Source: Candidatus Thiodiazotropha endoloripes | Lineage (GTDB): Bacteria; Pseudomonadota; Gammaproteobacteria; Chromatiales; Chromatiaceae | Direction of reading: 5' to 3' | Length of the DNA stretch: 64,000 bases | Assembly: GCA_001709035.1 (NCBI GenBank) | Contig: LVKA01000008.1 | Span: 1,116,001-1,180,000 of the forward strand | Part shown: in pieces, positions 8,942 to 18,588 of the stretch | Numbering within the stretch: position 1 is the first letter of the stretch | Layout: every line of letters starts with the position of its first letter | The notes under the pieces: generated by a model | The model's input: only the letters and a program-made list of their open reading frames with translations | Database searches by the model: none | What the model was told of the DNA's origin: nothing | Program-made: the position numbers and the translations under genes

Positions 8942-11182
8942 TCATGCAGAAAAATTTAAGGGGTTTTTATAGTCCTGTTTTGCAGAAATCTCTCCCTTCG
9001 GTTTGCCGAAATAGTATCCCTGGCCATAGCGGAATCCAAGCTGTCTCAACTGGGTTGCGGCAGATCGGGTTTCGATCCCTTCTGCCACCAGCAGGTGCCC
9101 CGATTCGTTGATCATCTGCGCCAGATGATCGAGGATGGGATTGGACTCCGGCTCATCCAGTAACCTGGTCAGGGTGATATCAAACTTGACTACATCCACC
9201 GGCATCGTGCCGAGGTAGCGGATTGAGGAGTAGCCGCTGCCAAAGTCATCCAGCGCGATGCGGAATCCCATTGATCTCAGTTTGTTGAGGTTTTTTCGTG
9301 CCGTTTCAAGTTGCGTGATCAGTGCGGTTTCAGTGACCTCGATCAGCAGTTTGTACTGACCTGTGTAGGGGATCAATGTTTCCAGCCAGTTGGTTAAATC
9401 GCTATCGACGATGGTGGGAGCGGAGAGATTGATCGATACACCGGAACCGTCGGGTATTTTGTCCGCCTTCAGATCTGCACAGATTTTCCGGATTACCTGG
9501 CGGTCCAGGTCGAGCTCGAGGCTTCTTGCTTCCACCAGCGGGAAGATGTGGGACGGCATGATCAGCTGATCTTCATGCGAGATGCGCACCAGGGCCTCAT
9601 AATACTCGGCTTGCCCGGTTTCCAGATTGACAATGGGTTGATAGAACAGCACCAATCCACTGCCGTTGTCTATGGCATCGAAAACGACGCTTTGGGTACG
9701 ATTGGAAAACAGTCCCTGGGCATGTTGCGCCAGCTCTGCTGAAAAACTGACAATATTCGAATAACCGGGACGTTTTGCAAAGTGGACTGCCACATCTGCT
9801 TGCCAGAGCAACGTATTGAGATTTGAATCATCTTCAGTCGAGCTTTGAGCCAGACCGATACTCATTCGTACAGGCTCCAGGATCCCCAGCTTTTCAAACG
9901 GGTAGTTTGAAATCGCCAGGTGGCACTGTTTGGCAAGTTGCATCGCCTTACGGTGATTGTCTCCAATCAAAATGGTCACAAACTCATCGCCGCCCAAGCG
10001 AAACAGCTGTTCACGTCCTCGCAACATACTGTTGATGAGTTGAGCGATGGTGATCAGCACATCATCACCAGCCTGATGACCATAGCTGTCATTGAGTGCC
10101 TTGAAGTGATTGATATCAAACAGCATCAGGAAAGTTTGCAGTTTCTTGCTACCGGTCAGCTGGCTGATCTCGTTCCAGTAATCGTCGAACGCACTGCGGT
10201 TGAGTACCCCGGTCAGGTTATCCCGCTGGGTCAGATGCTGCAGTTGCTGATTTCTTTCATCGAGAGTGGTATTCACCTGGTTCAACTGATTGTGATAACT
10301 GTCGAGGGATTGTCGGATGGTATCCAGTTCGGTAATCAACAAAGGTGCATCCTTGACTGGGTCGAACTTCTTATAAGGATATTGCTTCAGCTCGTTGATG
10401 TGATGTGTGATTGCCATGATCGGGCGGCTCACAAGCCACGCGGCCAAGGGGAAAATCAGCAGTGTGAGAATTGCTGTGATAGCGGCAAGCCTCAGCAGAA
10501 AATCGGCCAACTCGGACTGAATGGCTTGACTGTATGGAGTGCTGATCAAACGGTAGTGCAGATGTTGTTTGAATTGCTCACTCGACAGATTTTCCGATTG
10601 TTCGATGTCGATGTTGAGTGTTGCCGGATCAGCATTGCTGAAGTGATGGGATTCGATGATCGGCATCAATTGATTGAGTGTGGAAATATAGCCCAGTAGC
10701 TGGTTGGTATGCCGATTAACAACGGGTTTGATAACGGTTACAAACGGCTGGTGTTCACTGATTTTTATTGTTTGACCCAACTGATCGTTCTCAATGTGAT
10801 CAGGCAACAGCGAGGTATCGATCGACGCCAGCACATTACCCTCGACATCATAGAGGGCCAGATCGAGGATGTAGTCAGAGGTAAAACGGTTTTGTTTTGC
10901 TCGGTGACGGTACCAGTAGGTGTAGTAAGTTGGTTGTTGTAGCTGCTGAACGACCTCTTCCCAGCGAGCCAGTTGGTGTGTTTTCTTACTGATTGTGTTC
11001 AGGGATTCAGTCAATGCTGAAGTGATCTCCTGGTCTCCCAACTGTTGGTTGGCATTGTGGAAACGGTCGTTCAGCTTTTCAATTTCCAGGTAGGTAAGGC
11101 GCCCTAGACTGAACAGCAGGAGCAAGAAGATGGCAACAAAAAATGTTGTAAAGAGGCTTAATGGTATCGGTCTGAATTGCAT
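8942..11182 (-). CDS. GGDEF-EAL cyclic-di-GMP enzyme with periplasmic sensor
   Basis: A 746-residue inner-membrane protein: an N-terminal helix (about 8-28), a periplasmic sensory region, a second helix near 240-262, then GGDEF (about 330-485) and EAL (about 500-735) domains. The diguanylate cyclase signature is intact (RLGGDEF, about 395-401). The inhibitory RxxD site upstream of it reads RGRE, so product inhibition may be weak or lost. The EAL domain keeps EALVR, INLSAP, EVTETA, DDFGSGYSS and VAEGIET, the residues expected for an active phosphodiesterase. Both activities are therefore possible. It stands alone between tRNA-Leu and a hydrolase gene. Cyclic-di-GMP commonly controls surface attachment and matrix production; the specific signal is unknown. 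Confidence 0.92.
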   Translation of the reverse strand: MQFRPIPLSLFTTFFVAIFLLLLFSLGRLTYLEIEKLNDRFHNANQQLGDQEITSALTESLNTISKKTHQLARWEEVVQQLQQPTYYTYWYRHRAKQNRFTSDYILDLALYDVEGNVLASIDTSLLPDHIENDQLGQTIKISEHQPFVTVIKPVVNRHTNQLLGYISTLNQLMPIIESHHFSNADPATLNIDIEQSENLSSEQFKQHLHYRLISTPYSQAIQSELADFLLRLAAITAILTLLIFPLAAWLVSRPIMAITHHINELKQYPYKKFDPVKDAPLLITELDTIRQSLDSYHNQLNQVNTTLDERNQQLQHLTQRDNLTGVLNRSAFDDYWNEISQLTGSKKLQTFLMLFDINHFKALNDSYGHQAGDDVLITIAQLINSMLRGREQLFRLGGDEFVTILIGDNHRKAMQLAKQCHLAISNYPFEKLGILEPVRMSIGLAQSSTEDDSNLNTLLWQADVAVHFAKRPGYSNIVSFSAELAQHAQGLFSNRTQSVVFDAIDNGSGLVLFYQPIVNLETGQAEYYEALVRISHEDQLIMPSHIFPLVEARSLELDLDRQVIRKICADLKADKIPDGSGVSINLSAPTIVDSDLTNWLETLIPYTGQYKLLIEVTETALITQLETARKNLNKLRSMGFRIALDDFGSGYSSIRYLGTMPVDVVKFDITLTRLLDEPESNPILDHLAQMINESGHLLVAEGIETRSAATQLRQLGFRYGQGYYFGKPKGEISAKQDYKNPLNFSA

Positions 11183-11214
11183 GCCTATGACAACTTACTG
11201 ATCATTTTTTCCAA

Positions 11215-12084
11215 TCAAAGCATCTGAATGATGCTGTCGAATAGATCAAATTCATGTGAGTGATCAAAAAAATGGTTGGCGCCTTCGATCTCGATAACGT
11301 TGGCTTTTAAGTCCATGAGTATCGGTTTCCATTCCGGGCTAAGACGATTGTCTCTGTTACCTAAGATAATACTCGGTTTTTTTGATAAACCAAGTAAGGC
11401 ACGACTGGCCCGGGTCTGATCCCAGTTGAGGTAGGATAGGTAGTGGTCAGGTCGAGATGGATAGCGGTCACAAAAAGCCAGTCGATAGTTATATATACGA
11501 TTTGGATCCATTGACAGGTCTTGTTCCGCACGCTGTTTATCCGTTGAGTTTTCTTTTGCTATCGGGCCCTGTGCGAATGCGATAAGACTGATTAAAAACG
11601 CTTGATTGATGGATTCCTGGTCAGGCTGCGAATCGAGATAGGCCAATAGTGTCAAACTGCCCATGCTGTGACCGATCAGGGTGACTGGTTTTGAACTTTT
11701 TTCATACAGCCAGCGGACCCAAAGGGCTACCTCGTCCCGGTCCTGCTCCATGCTGTGGGTATGTATCGCTTCACAGGGCAGGCTCTGATCACGCTGATCA
11801 ATGCCCAAGGAGAGATTGGGTAACAGAACACTATACCCTTCATCGTGCAATGCATCGGCTATCCGCCGTACGGTGAAAAAGTCACGGGTCTGTAGAAAAC
11901 CGTGCAAAATCAGGATTGGCGATTTTTTATCTCCCGCATCAAGATAGTCTGCTGTGGCGAGTAGGCCGTTCTGCATGCGCAGTTGGATGGTCTCCGCAGC
12001 GCAGTAGTGACTGACCAGCAGCAGGAGGCTCAAAAGCAGTTTTGGTCGTGGTCGGATTATGGGGTTGAGCATCTGGGTAAGCAT
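11215..12084 (-). CDS. Exported alpha/beta hydrolase
   Basis: A 289-residue protein with a Sec signal peptide ending near CAAETI. The alpha/beta hydrolase fold shows the oxyanion region LILHGFLQTRDF, the nucleophile elbow GHSMGS (Ser about residue 140), a candidate acid in GNRDNRLSP and the catalytic His in GANHFFDHS. The start at 12084 has GGAGG 6 nt upstream. It lies 32 bp downstream of nothing on its strand and 32 bp before the start of the GGDEF-EAL gene, so the two could share a transcript. The substrate is unknown; a periplasmic esterase or peptidase-like role is possible. Confidence 0.8.
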   Translation of the reverse strand: MLTQMLNPIIRPRPKLLLSLLLLVSHYCAAETIQLRMQNGLLATADYLDAGDKKSPILILHGFLQTRDFFTVRRIADALHDEGYSVLLPNLSLGIDQRDQSLPCEAIHTHSMEQDRDEVALWVRWLYEKSSKPVTLIGHSMGSLTLLAYLDSQPDQESINQAFLISLIAFAQGPIAKENSTDKQRAEQDLSMDPNRIYNYRLAFCDRYPSRPDHYLSYLNWDQTRASRALLGLSKKPSIILGNRDNRLSPEWKPILMDLKANVIEIEGANHFFDHSHEFDLFDSIIQML

Positions 12085-12247
12085 CCTGTACCTCCGGTCT
12101 TTTTCCTTTATTTATAGGCAATTGTCAATTATCTCGGTAAGCAGTTATATGCGTGAGGTCAATAAATCAGGGAAAGGCTTAAGCTGGTCGTTATGACGAG
12201 CCGATAATCAATACATCAAACGCTGCACGTGGTAACATCCGCGCCCT

Positions 12248-13288
12248 ATGCGTTTGTCAGACTTCGATTACTTTCTACCGGATGAGCTGATCGCCCAATA
12301 TCCTCCAGAGGAGCGTGGGTCGAGTCGCTTGTTGGTGCTTCCACCAAACCAGTTGTCACCTGAGGATCGGCAGTTTTCCGATCTGCCTGACTTGCTCTGT
12401 GCTGGCGATCTGCTGATTTTCAACGATACCCGGGTGATGAAAGCCAGGTTGCACGGCAAAAAAGAGACCGGTGGGCGGCTCGAAGTGCTGATTGAGCGGA
12501 TTACGGAACCGACCCGGGCACTCGCTCAGGTACGGGCGAGTAAATCACCCAAAATCAACAGCAAAATCCTCTTGGGTGAAGATGATGCACGGGTTGAAGT
12601 GATCGGTAGGGAAGGTGAGTTCTTTCAGCTGCGTGCCGTAGATCGGGATTTCCATGCCTTGATGGATCAGCAGGGTCATATGCCGCTACCTCCCTACATA
12701 ACCCGTCAGGACGAAGGGGTGGATGAGAGCCGATATCAGACTGTATATGCCGAGAAGACAGGTGCGGTCGCCGCTCCCACGGCAGGTCTCCACTTCTCCA
12801 ATGAGATGTTGGCTGAACTGGCGGAAAAGGGCGTCAATCAGGCAAGAGTGACCCTGCATGTGGGAGCTGGCACATTTCAACCGGTACGGGTGGATGACCT
12901 GGACCAGCATGTGATGCATCGGGAGTATGCGGAGGTTGATCAGGCTGTTTGTGATCTCATCACCAAGACAAAACAACAAAATGGGCGGGTGATTGCGGTT
13001 GGTACAACCAGTGTGCGAAGCCTGGAGTCGGCAGCTCAAACTGGTGTTCTGCAACCCTTTCGGGGCGATACCCGGCTGTTTATCCGTCCGGGCTTTCAAT
13101 TCAATGTGGTTGACGCCATGATCACCAATTTTCACCTGCCCCAGTCGACCCTGATGATGCTGGTCTCTGCATTTGCCGGATATGAGAGACTGATGGGTGC
13201 CTATCGGCATGCTGTTGAACAGCGTTATCGTTTCTTCAGCTACGGGGATGCGATGTTTCTCACGCCAGGGGCATCTTCTGCGGCATAA
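12248..13288 (+). CDS. queA: S-adenosylmethionine:tRNA ribosyltransferase-isomerase QueA
   Basis: A 346-residue cytoplasmic enzyme that transfers and isomerises the ribose of SAM onto preQ1 at tRNA position 34, giving epoxyqueuosine. Family hallmarks are the opening MRLSDFDYFLPDELIAQYP, the stretch VAAPTAGLHF, VTLHVGAGTFQPV and TNFHLPQSTL. Length matches E. coli QueA. It precedes tgt by 288 bp, the conserved order of queuosine genes, but that gap is longer than usual and contains other elements. Confidence 0.97.
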   Translation: MRLSDFDYFLPDELIAQYPPEERGSSRLLVLPPNQLSPEDRQFSDLPDLLCAGDLLIFNDTRVMKARLHGKKETGGRLEVLIERITEPTRALAQVRASKSPKINSKILLGEDDARVEVIGREGEFFQLRAVDRDFHALMDQQGHMPLPPYITRQDEGVDESRYQTVYAEKTGAVAAPTAGLHFSNEMLAELAEKGVNQARVTLHVGAGTFQPVRVDDLDQHVMHREYAEVDQAVCDLITKTKQQNGRVIAVGTTSVRSLESAAQTGVLQPFRGDTRLFIRPGFQFNVVDAMITNFHLPQSTLMMLVSAFAGYERLMGAYRHAVEQRYRFFSYGDAMFLTPGASSAA

Positions 13289-13340
13289 ATGTTCCGGGCA
13301 TCAGTTGACAGCGAGTTGAGCAAGACTCTGAACTCAGGGC

Positions 13341-13428
13341 AAAAAAAAGCGCGGCAGGGGTGCCGCGCTGAAATATTCCACCAAAGGAGGATGGAGGAGT
13401 GTGTGCTGATGCATAATGATCAGCACAT
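13341..13428 (-). ncRNA. Candidate C-rich small RNA antisense in the queA-tgt gap
   Basis: On the minus strand a 9-bp hairpin (stem TGTGCTGAT/ATCAGCACA, 13402-13427) is followed by an unpaired pyrimidine-rich stretch with three CTCC units, including CATCCTCCTTTGG, and then a strong intrinsic terminator: 8-bp stem 13349-13356/13361-13368, a CCCC loop and eight Ts (13341-13348). A possible promoter lies upstream on the same strand: TTGACT at 13462-13457 and TAGAAA about 16 nt on. No minus-strand gene is nearby that would need this terminator. The CCTCCTT stretch resembles the anti-Shine-Dalgarno of 16S rRNA, so it could pair with ribosome binding sites, as C-rich-loop small RNAs do. Start and function are inferred. 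Confidence 0.5.
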
Positions 13429-13468
13429 AGGTATTTTCTAATATTATGAGAGTCAAAGTCAAGAAATA

Positions 13469-13484
13469 TTAGGGATTTCCCTAA
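13469..13484. promoter_or_regulatory. Palindrome TTAGGGATTTCCCTAA upstream of tgt
   Basis: A 7-bp inverted repeat with a 2-nt centre, about 90 bp before the tgt start and next to the putative small RNA promoter on the other strand. The GGG-N4-CCC core is like sites of some NarL/FixJ-type response regulators. The binding protein is a guess. Confidence 0.35.
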
Positions 13485-13555
13485 TGCGAGTTCACAGAAA
13501 ATGACATTTCCTAGGATTTTGCCTGATCATGCCTTGCATGGTTGGTCGATGATAG

Positions 13556-14683
<1,128 letters not shown>

Positions 14684-14758
14684 GGCCTGTTAACACGAAT
14701 CCAACAAGTCCTGCTGGGCGCAAAAAAAAACCTGAATGGTGGTTACTCTAACCCTATT

Positions 14759-14820
14759 TGGTGGGGCATGGCCCCACCCTACACCTTAAAATCAATGTAG
14801 GGTGGGGCCATGCCCCACCA
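14759..14820. repeat. 25-bp perfect inverted repeat (GGTGGGGC element), copy 1
   Basis: Arms 14759-14783 and 14796-14820 are exact reverse complements with a 12-nt loop; each arm also contains its own small palindrome around GGGGC/GCCCC. A related element is at 43634-43729, just before yajC. It sits directly between tgt and the convergent apbE gene and could also form a bidirectional transcript-end hairpin. Confidence 0.9.
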
Positions 14821-14826
14821 AAGACG

Positions 14827-15807
14827 CTAATGCTTATCCAGACTATCCAGTCCTGAGGAGGTCAACAGCTCTCTCTGCTGGTTGATGATAATCGCCTCCA
14901 CATCGTCAAGACGATTGATCAGGACCAGGCCGGCCTCGGCCCCCAGGACAAAAATACTGGTTGATAGGGCATCGGTACGCAGTGCGTTTGCACCGAGAAT
15001 GGTGACGCTCTGAACGTCCTTCGCGGAGTGGCCAGTCTTCGGACTGATGATGTGGTGATATCTGACTCCATCGGTCTCAAAAAAACGCTCATAATCACCA
15101 GAGGTTGAAACCGCACTGTCGGTGAGAGGAAGCACGGCAGCCATGGCCTGCTTTTTCCTCGGCGCCTGAATGCCGATATGCCAGGGCCTGCCCCGATGGT
15201 CACCGATCAACCGGCTGTCACCGCCGGCACTGATCAGGGCATGTTCGATCGCTCTTTCACGTAGCAGTGCGATGCCCCGGTCAACGGCATAGCCTTTGGC
15301 GATTCCCCCCAGATCGATCTTCACCCCCTTGCGCAGGAAGCGGACCGTGTTGTGCTTGGGGTCGAGCTCAATGTGTCGATAGTCGATGAGCGGCAGGGTT
15401 TGCCGGGTGCGTTGCTGATCGGGCTTTTGGCCTGTTCGGTAGTCGTATTGGTGACCGATCGAGGCGAAGGTGATATCAAATGCACCGCCAGTCAATTCAG
15501 CATATTTGCGGGATTCCTGCAGTAGATAAAACAACTCAGCGGAAATGTCGATGGCTGACTCTGCAGCCAGCCGGTTGACCAGGGAGAGTTCACTGTCGCT
15601 TTTGTAGGGGCTCAGTTTTCTATCCAGTCGTTTGAACTCATCGAATACAGCGGTAATCGCCAACTCACCCAGCGTCGTGTCTTCATGCCACAGTTCGACG
15701 CTTATCCGGGTGCCCATGATGTCGGCCTGCTGACTGAGCCATTCAGCCTGGCTCAATGCCGGTAGCAGCAGCCACAGCAGAAGCAGACCTAATGCTATCC
15801 TAATCAT
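14827..15807 (-). CDS. apbE: FAD:protein FMN transferase ApbE
   Basis: A 326-residue exported protein with a Sec signal peptide (ending near LSQAEW). It carries ApbE hallmarks: IMGTRISVELW, KIDLGGIAKGYAVD, ISAGGDSRLIG and DALSTSIFVLG near the C-terminus. ApbE uses FAD to attach FMN covalently to a Ser/Thr in a short target motif, often S/T-G-A-T/S. It is the last gene of the motor operon, 40 bp after the AgmX/TonB-like gene, whose linker contains SGAT. It is not a lipoprotein, unlike many ApbE proteins, since no lipobox Cys is present. Known electron-transport partners such as nqr or rnf genes are not in the window. Confidence 0.93.
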   Translation of the reverse strand: MIRIALGLLLLWLLLPALSQAEWLSQQADIMGTRISVELWHEDTTLGELAITAVFDEFKRLDRKLSPYKSDSELSLVNRLAAESAIDISAELFYLLQESRKYAELTGGAFDITFASIGHQYDYRTGQKPDQQRTRQTLPLIDYRHIELDPKHNTVRFLRKGVKIDLGGIAKGYAVDRGIALLRERAIEHALISAGGDSRLIGDHRGRPWHIGIQAPRKKQAMAAVLPLTDSAVSTSGDYERFFETDGVRYHHIISPKTGHSAKDVQSVTILGANALRTDALSTSIFVLGAEAGLVLINRLDDVEAIIINQQRELLTSSGLDSLDKH

Positions 15808-15847
15808 GGTTTAGCCGTTGTGCTGTGAGCCGAGCAACCGGATTGAC

Positions 15848-16819
15848 TTAAGAGGGCAGGAAGTCGATCGGATAGGATACAACGGCGGTCTCCACATCCT
15901 TGCTGGCAAACTTGAACAGTTTGATGCGTGAGACCAACTTGCGTTCCAGTTTCGGATTGTTAAGTTCCGAAGAGATGATCCGGCAATTGCTCACCTTACC
16001 CGCAGGGGTGATGGTCAACTCGAGGACGACTTTGCCACGTAACGAGGGATCTTTACGCAACGCCCGATTGTAGAGGGCGTAGACCGCCCCCTTGTTCTGG
16101 TCAAACACCAGTTGAATCTCTTCCCGGGTACGATTGCCTTTGTGGTTCTTACCCTTGGCTCCGCGATTGTTTGCCGCAGCCTCACTGCCCTGGGTGATAT
16201 CCTTGCTCTCCACTTGAGTGGTGGCACGGTTACTCAGACCACTGCCCCCTGTCTCACGACTGAGTGCTGCGGTATTGATACCGCCACTGCCTTTGGTTGC
16301 GCCAGAGGAGATGATCGAGCGTTGACTGGTGTAGGTCTTGCGTCCCTCTTTGGAGAGTTTCTGAGCACCACGGACACTCGATACCACCGGATCTTCCCGC
16401 AGATCGGCCAGTTGATCGGCGAATGCCAGCAAGCCTGAGCTGGCCGCTTTTTTACGCACCTCTTCTGCCGAGGGTTTTTTCTTCGCGATTTTCTCAACCG
16501 GTTTCTTCTCCGGTTCAGGTTTTTTCTTGACCTCCGGCTTCTTCTCCTTCTTAGGCTTCGGTTTGGGCAGCTCCTTTTTGACAATCTTTTTCGGTTTTGG
16601 TGGTGGTGCCTGTTTCTGTTCCAGTATCAACCTTGCCAGACGGGGTGGCAGGGTCTGTTTCTTGAAGCGCTCCTTTTCCGGTAGCTGAATCATGGGAACC
16701 AACAGCCCCAGGATCATCGCAATCATCAGAGCAGATACAATAATCAGATGAAATCGACGTTCATCTGCACTGGTATTGTTCCAGGGTAGATTAGAGGAAT
16801 GTCGGTAAGAGACGCTCAC
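15848..16819 (-). CDS. AgmX/PglI- and TonB-like energy transducer
   Basis: A 323-residue protein with one N-terminal helix (about residues 24-45), a long lysine/proline-rich spacer (about 60-120) typical of TonB-type proteins that span the periplasm, and a C-terminal AgmX/PglI-type domain (about 225-323: LRGKVVLELTITPAGKVSNC, ending YPIDFLPS). It would be driven by the ExbB/TolQ and ExbD proteins encoded upstream. Its start overlaps the ExbD stop by 4 bp. The spacer contains SGAT at residues 172-175, a possible FMN attachment site given the adjacent apbE, although the Asp three residues ahead in the classic motif is missing. AgmX-type proteins occur in the Myxococcus gliding (Agl/Glt) machine. 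Confidence 0.82.
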   Translation of the reverse strand: MSVSYRHSSNLPWNNTSADERRFHLIIVSALMIAMILGLLVPMIQLPEKERFKKQTLPPRLARLILEQKQAPPPKPKKIVKKELPKPKPKKEKKPEVKKKPEPEKKPVEKIAKKKPSAEEVRKKAASSGLLAFADQLADLREDPVVSSVRGAQKLSKEGRKTYTSQRSIISSGATKGSGGINTAALSRETGGSGLSNRATTQVESKDITQGSEAAANNRGAKGKNHKGNRTREEIQLVFDQNKGAVYALYNRALRKDPSLRGKVVLELTITPAGKVSNCRIISSELNNPKLERKLVSRIKLFKFASKDVETAVVSYPIDFLPS

Positions 16820-17328
16820 AGGGGCTGCCCTCCCTTTTGCTGCTCTGCTTTTCTAAGCACAGCCAGGGAGACACGGGGATACTCGGATTGTGCACAGGTG
16901 GCCATGACCCGCTTCAGTAAAGCGTAGGGAATACCTTTATCACCCATGATGGTGATTGCCCCTTTGAAGGATTCAATGCTACTGCTTTTGGAACGCTCGG
17001 CATGACGCTGCAGTTCATTCTGCAAGGCCGGAAGCAGGTTACCTTCCGGTAGTGGCTGGGAGAGGTCGATGACCCGATGTCCCTGCACCAGTATCTCTCG
17101 TTGATTGACCATCACCACCAGGTTTTCCTTGGGTTTCACATCCGCCAGTGATTCAGGCAGACTCAGGGCCTTGGCATTGGGCAATACTTGTACCTCGCCG
17201 GAATTGACCAGCAGAAAGAACACCAGGATGGTGAAGATATCCATCAGTGAGACCAGGTTCAGTACCGCTGATCCTTTATTCCTTCGGTGGTGGCGATCCA
17301 TGCGTTTAGCACGACGCGACATCTTCAT
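16816..17328 (-). CDS. ExbD/TolR-family protein (second copy)
   Basis: A 170-residue protein with a basic N-terminus, one membrane helix (about 22-42: LVSLMDIFTILVFFLLV) containing the proton-path Asp of ExbD/TolR, and a periplasmic domain. It overlaps both neighbours by 4 bp. Together with the first copy and the TolQ-like gene it makes a motor with two different ExbD subunits, as in Myxococcus AglR-AglQ-AglS. Confidence 0.88.
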   Translation of the reverse strand: MKMSRRAKRMDRHHRRNKGSAVLNLVSLMDIFTILVFFLLVNSGEVQVLPNAKALSLPESLADVKPKENLVVMVNQREILVQGHRVIDLSQPLPEGNLLPALQNELQRHAERSKSSSIESFKGAITIMGDKGIPYALLKRVMATCAQSEYPRVSLAVLRKAEQQKGGQPL

Positions 17329-17843
17329 GAGGCGTTACCTTCATCCATTTTCGGAGCTTGGCTGGGTGGTGCGTCTCCCAGAGAGATCTCTGGAAAAAGC
17401 TCATATTGGATCACCGATCCAGACTCGACATTTTCAGTCATGCGTACAGCATCCATGACTTGAACCATGGTTTCGTAGTTGGTTTCCGGTTCAGAGAGAA
17501 TGAACACACTGCGTTTGTCCTGAAAACGGACTTTGATCTGTACCAGCAATTCATTCAGCGCCTTTACATCATACCCATCCGCACTATTCGGGATACGACG
17601 GATCAAGCCTCCCTGTCGATCGGCAACTTCCAGACTCTCTTTTCGAATGATCACTTCCAGCTGAAGCTCTTTGATCTGTTTCAGTGTGCCTTCACTGGCA
17701 GGCGGCAGATAGAGCTCAATAATGGAAAAGCGGGAAAACGCCGCCGTGATCAGCAGAAAAGGAATCAGGATCACCATCAGGTTAAGAAAAGCGGTGATAT
17801 TCAGTTCCGCTTCTTTGTGATGGTGGCGAAACCGGCCTCTCAT
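17325..17843 (-). CDS. ExbD/TolR-family protein (first copy)
   Basis: A 172-residue ExbD-like protein: short N-terminus rich in His/Arg, one helix (about 15-38, ITAFLNLMVILIPFLLITAAF) and a periplasmic domain. The helix has Asn (FLNLMV) where the proton-carrying Asp normally is (the second copy keeps D in SLMDIF), so this copy may have a structural role. It overlaps the TolQ-like gene and the second ExbD by 4 bp each, indicating tight stoichiometric coupling. Confidence 0.87.
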   Translation of the reverse strand: MRGRFRHHHKEAELNITAFLNLMVILIPFLLITAAFSRFSIIELYLPPASEGTLKQIKELQLEVIIRKESLEVADRQGGLIRRIPNSADGYDVKALNELLVQIKVRFQDKRSVFILSEPETNYETMVQVMDAVRMTENVESGSVIQYELFPEISLGDAPPSQAPKMDEGNAS

Positions 17844-18490
17844 GCCTTACTCCTGGAGTAGGCCTTCTCGTTAAAGATGTTGAGGAATTTTACTGAGGCC
17901 ATCTCCAGACTGTCGACGATCGCTGTGGTTTTACTCTGCAGCAGGGCGTAGACCAGCAGTAGCGGAATCGCTGCCATCAGGCCGAAGGCGGTGGTGTTCA
18001 TGGCCACCGAAATACTGGCGGACAACAGGTCGGCCTTCTCGGCTGGGTCGGCATTGGAGACCGCGGTAAAGGCCTGGATCAGCCCGATAATGGTGCCCAG
18101 CAGTCCGAGCAGGGTGGCAATATTGGCGAGGGTGCTCAGATAGTGAGTGCGCTTCTCCATGCGAGGAATGGCTTCCATCAGCCCCTCTTCCATAGCGACT
18201 TCCACATCATCCCGGCGGCGGGCCGTGCGTGCCCTGGCCAGACCATAAGTGAGCATGGTGCCAATCGCTGTCTTTGATTTGTTTGCCGTCTCCATGGCTG
18301 TTTTGAAATCCCCGTCATTGAGATGAGGCAGTACCTGCTTCCAGGTGCGTTTGTTACTGCCGGTCGCCAGCGTCAGGTATATCCAACGCTCTATGGCAAT
18401 CGCAATGCCACCTGCAAATATCAGCATTATCGGGTACATAAAGAGTCCGCCTTCCTGGAAGAAACGGATGATTGTGTCGATGAGTTCCAT
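17840..18490 (-). CDS. MotA/TolQ/ExbB proton channel protein
   Basis: A 216-residue inner-membrane protein with three helices: about 15-35, about 118-140 (LANIATLLGLLGTIIGLIQAF) and about 160-185 (ISVAMNTTAFGLMAAIPLLL). The conserved GLLGTIxG and TTxxGLxxAIP motifs place it in the TolQ/ExbB/MotA family, the ion-conducting stator of TonB- and Tol-type motors. It precedes two exbD-like genes by 4-bp overlaps. No tolA, tolB, tolR or pal is present nearby, so this is not the Tol-Pal system. Confidence 0.93.
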   Translation of the reverse strand: MELIDTIIRFFQEGGLFMYPIMLIFAGGIAIAIERWIYLTLATGSNKRTWKQVLPHLNDGDFKTAMETANKSKTAIGTMLTYGLARARTARRRDDVEVAMEEGLMEAIPRMEKRTHYLSTLANIATLLGLLGTIIGLIQAFTAVSNADPAEKADLLSASISVAMNTTAFGLMAAIPLLLVYALLQSKTTAIVDSLEMASVKFLNIFNEKAYSRSKA

Positions 18491-18588
18491 AGGGTTCTCC
18501 GTTAGTATTCGACGAGGTTTATAAGACCTGGTGACAGGTCATAACAAAATCTGGGTTGTTTGCCATAGGGCGCTCGCAGTCAAAATCT

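Noticed and set aside
9920-10699. 259-codon ORF antisense to the GGDEF-EAL gene
   Set aside because: The minus strand encodes intact GGDEF and EAL motifs.
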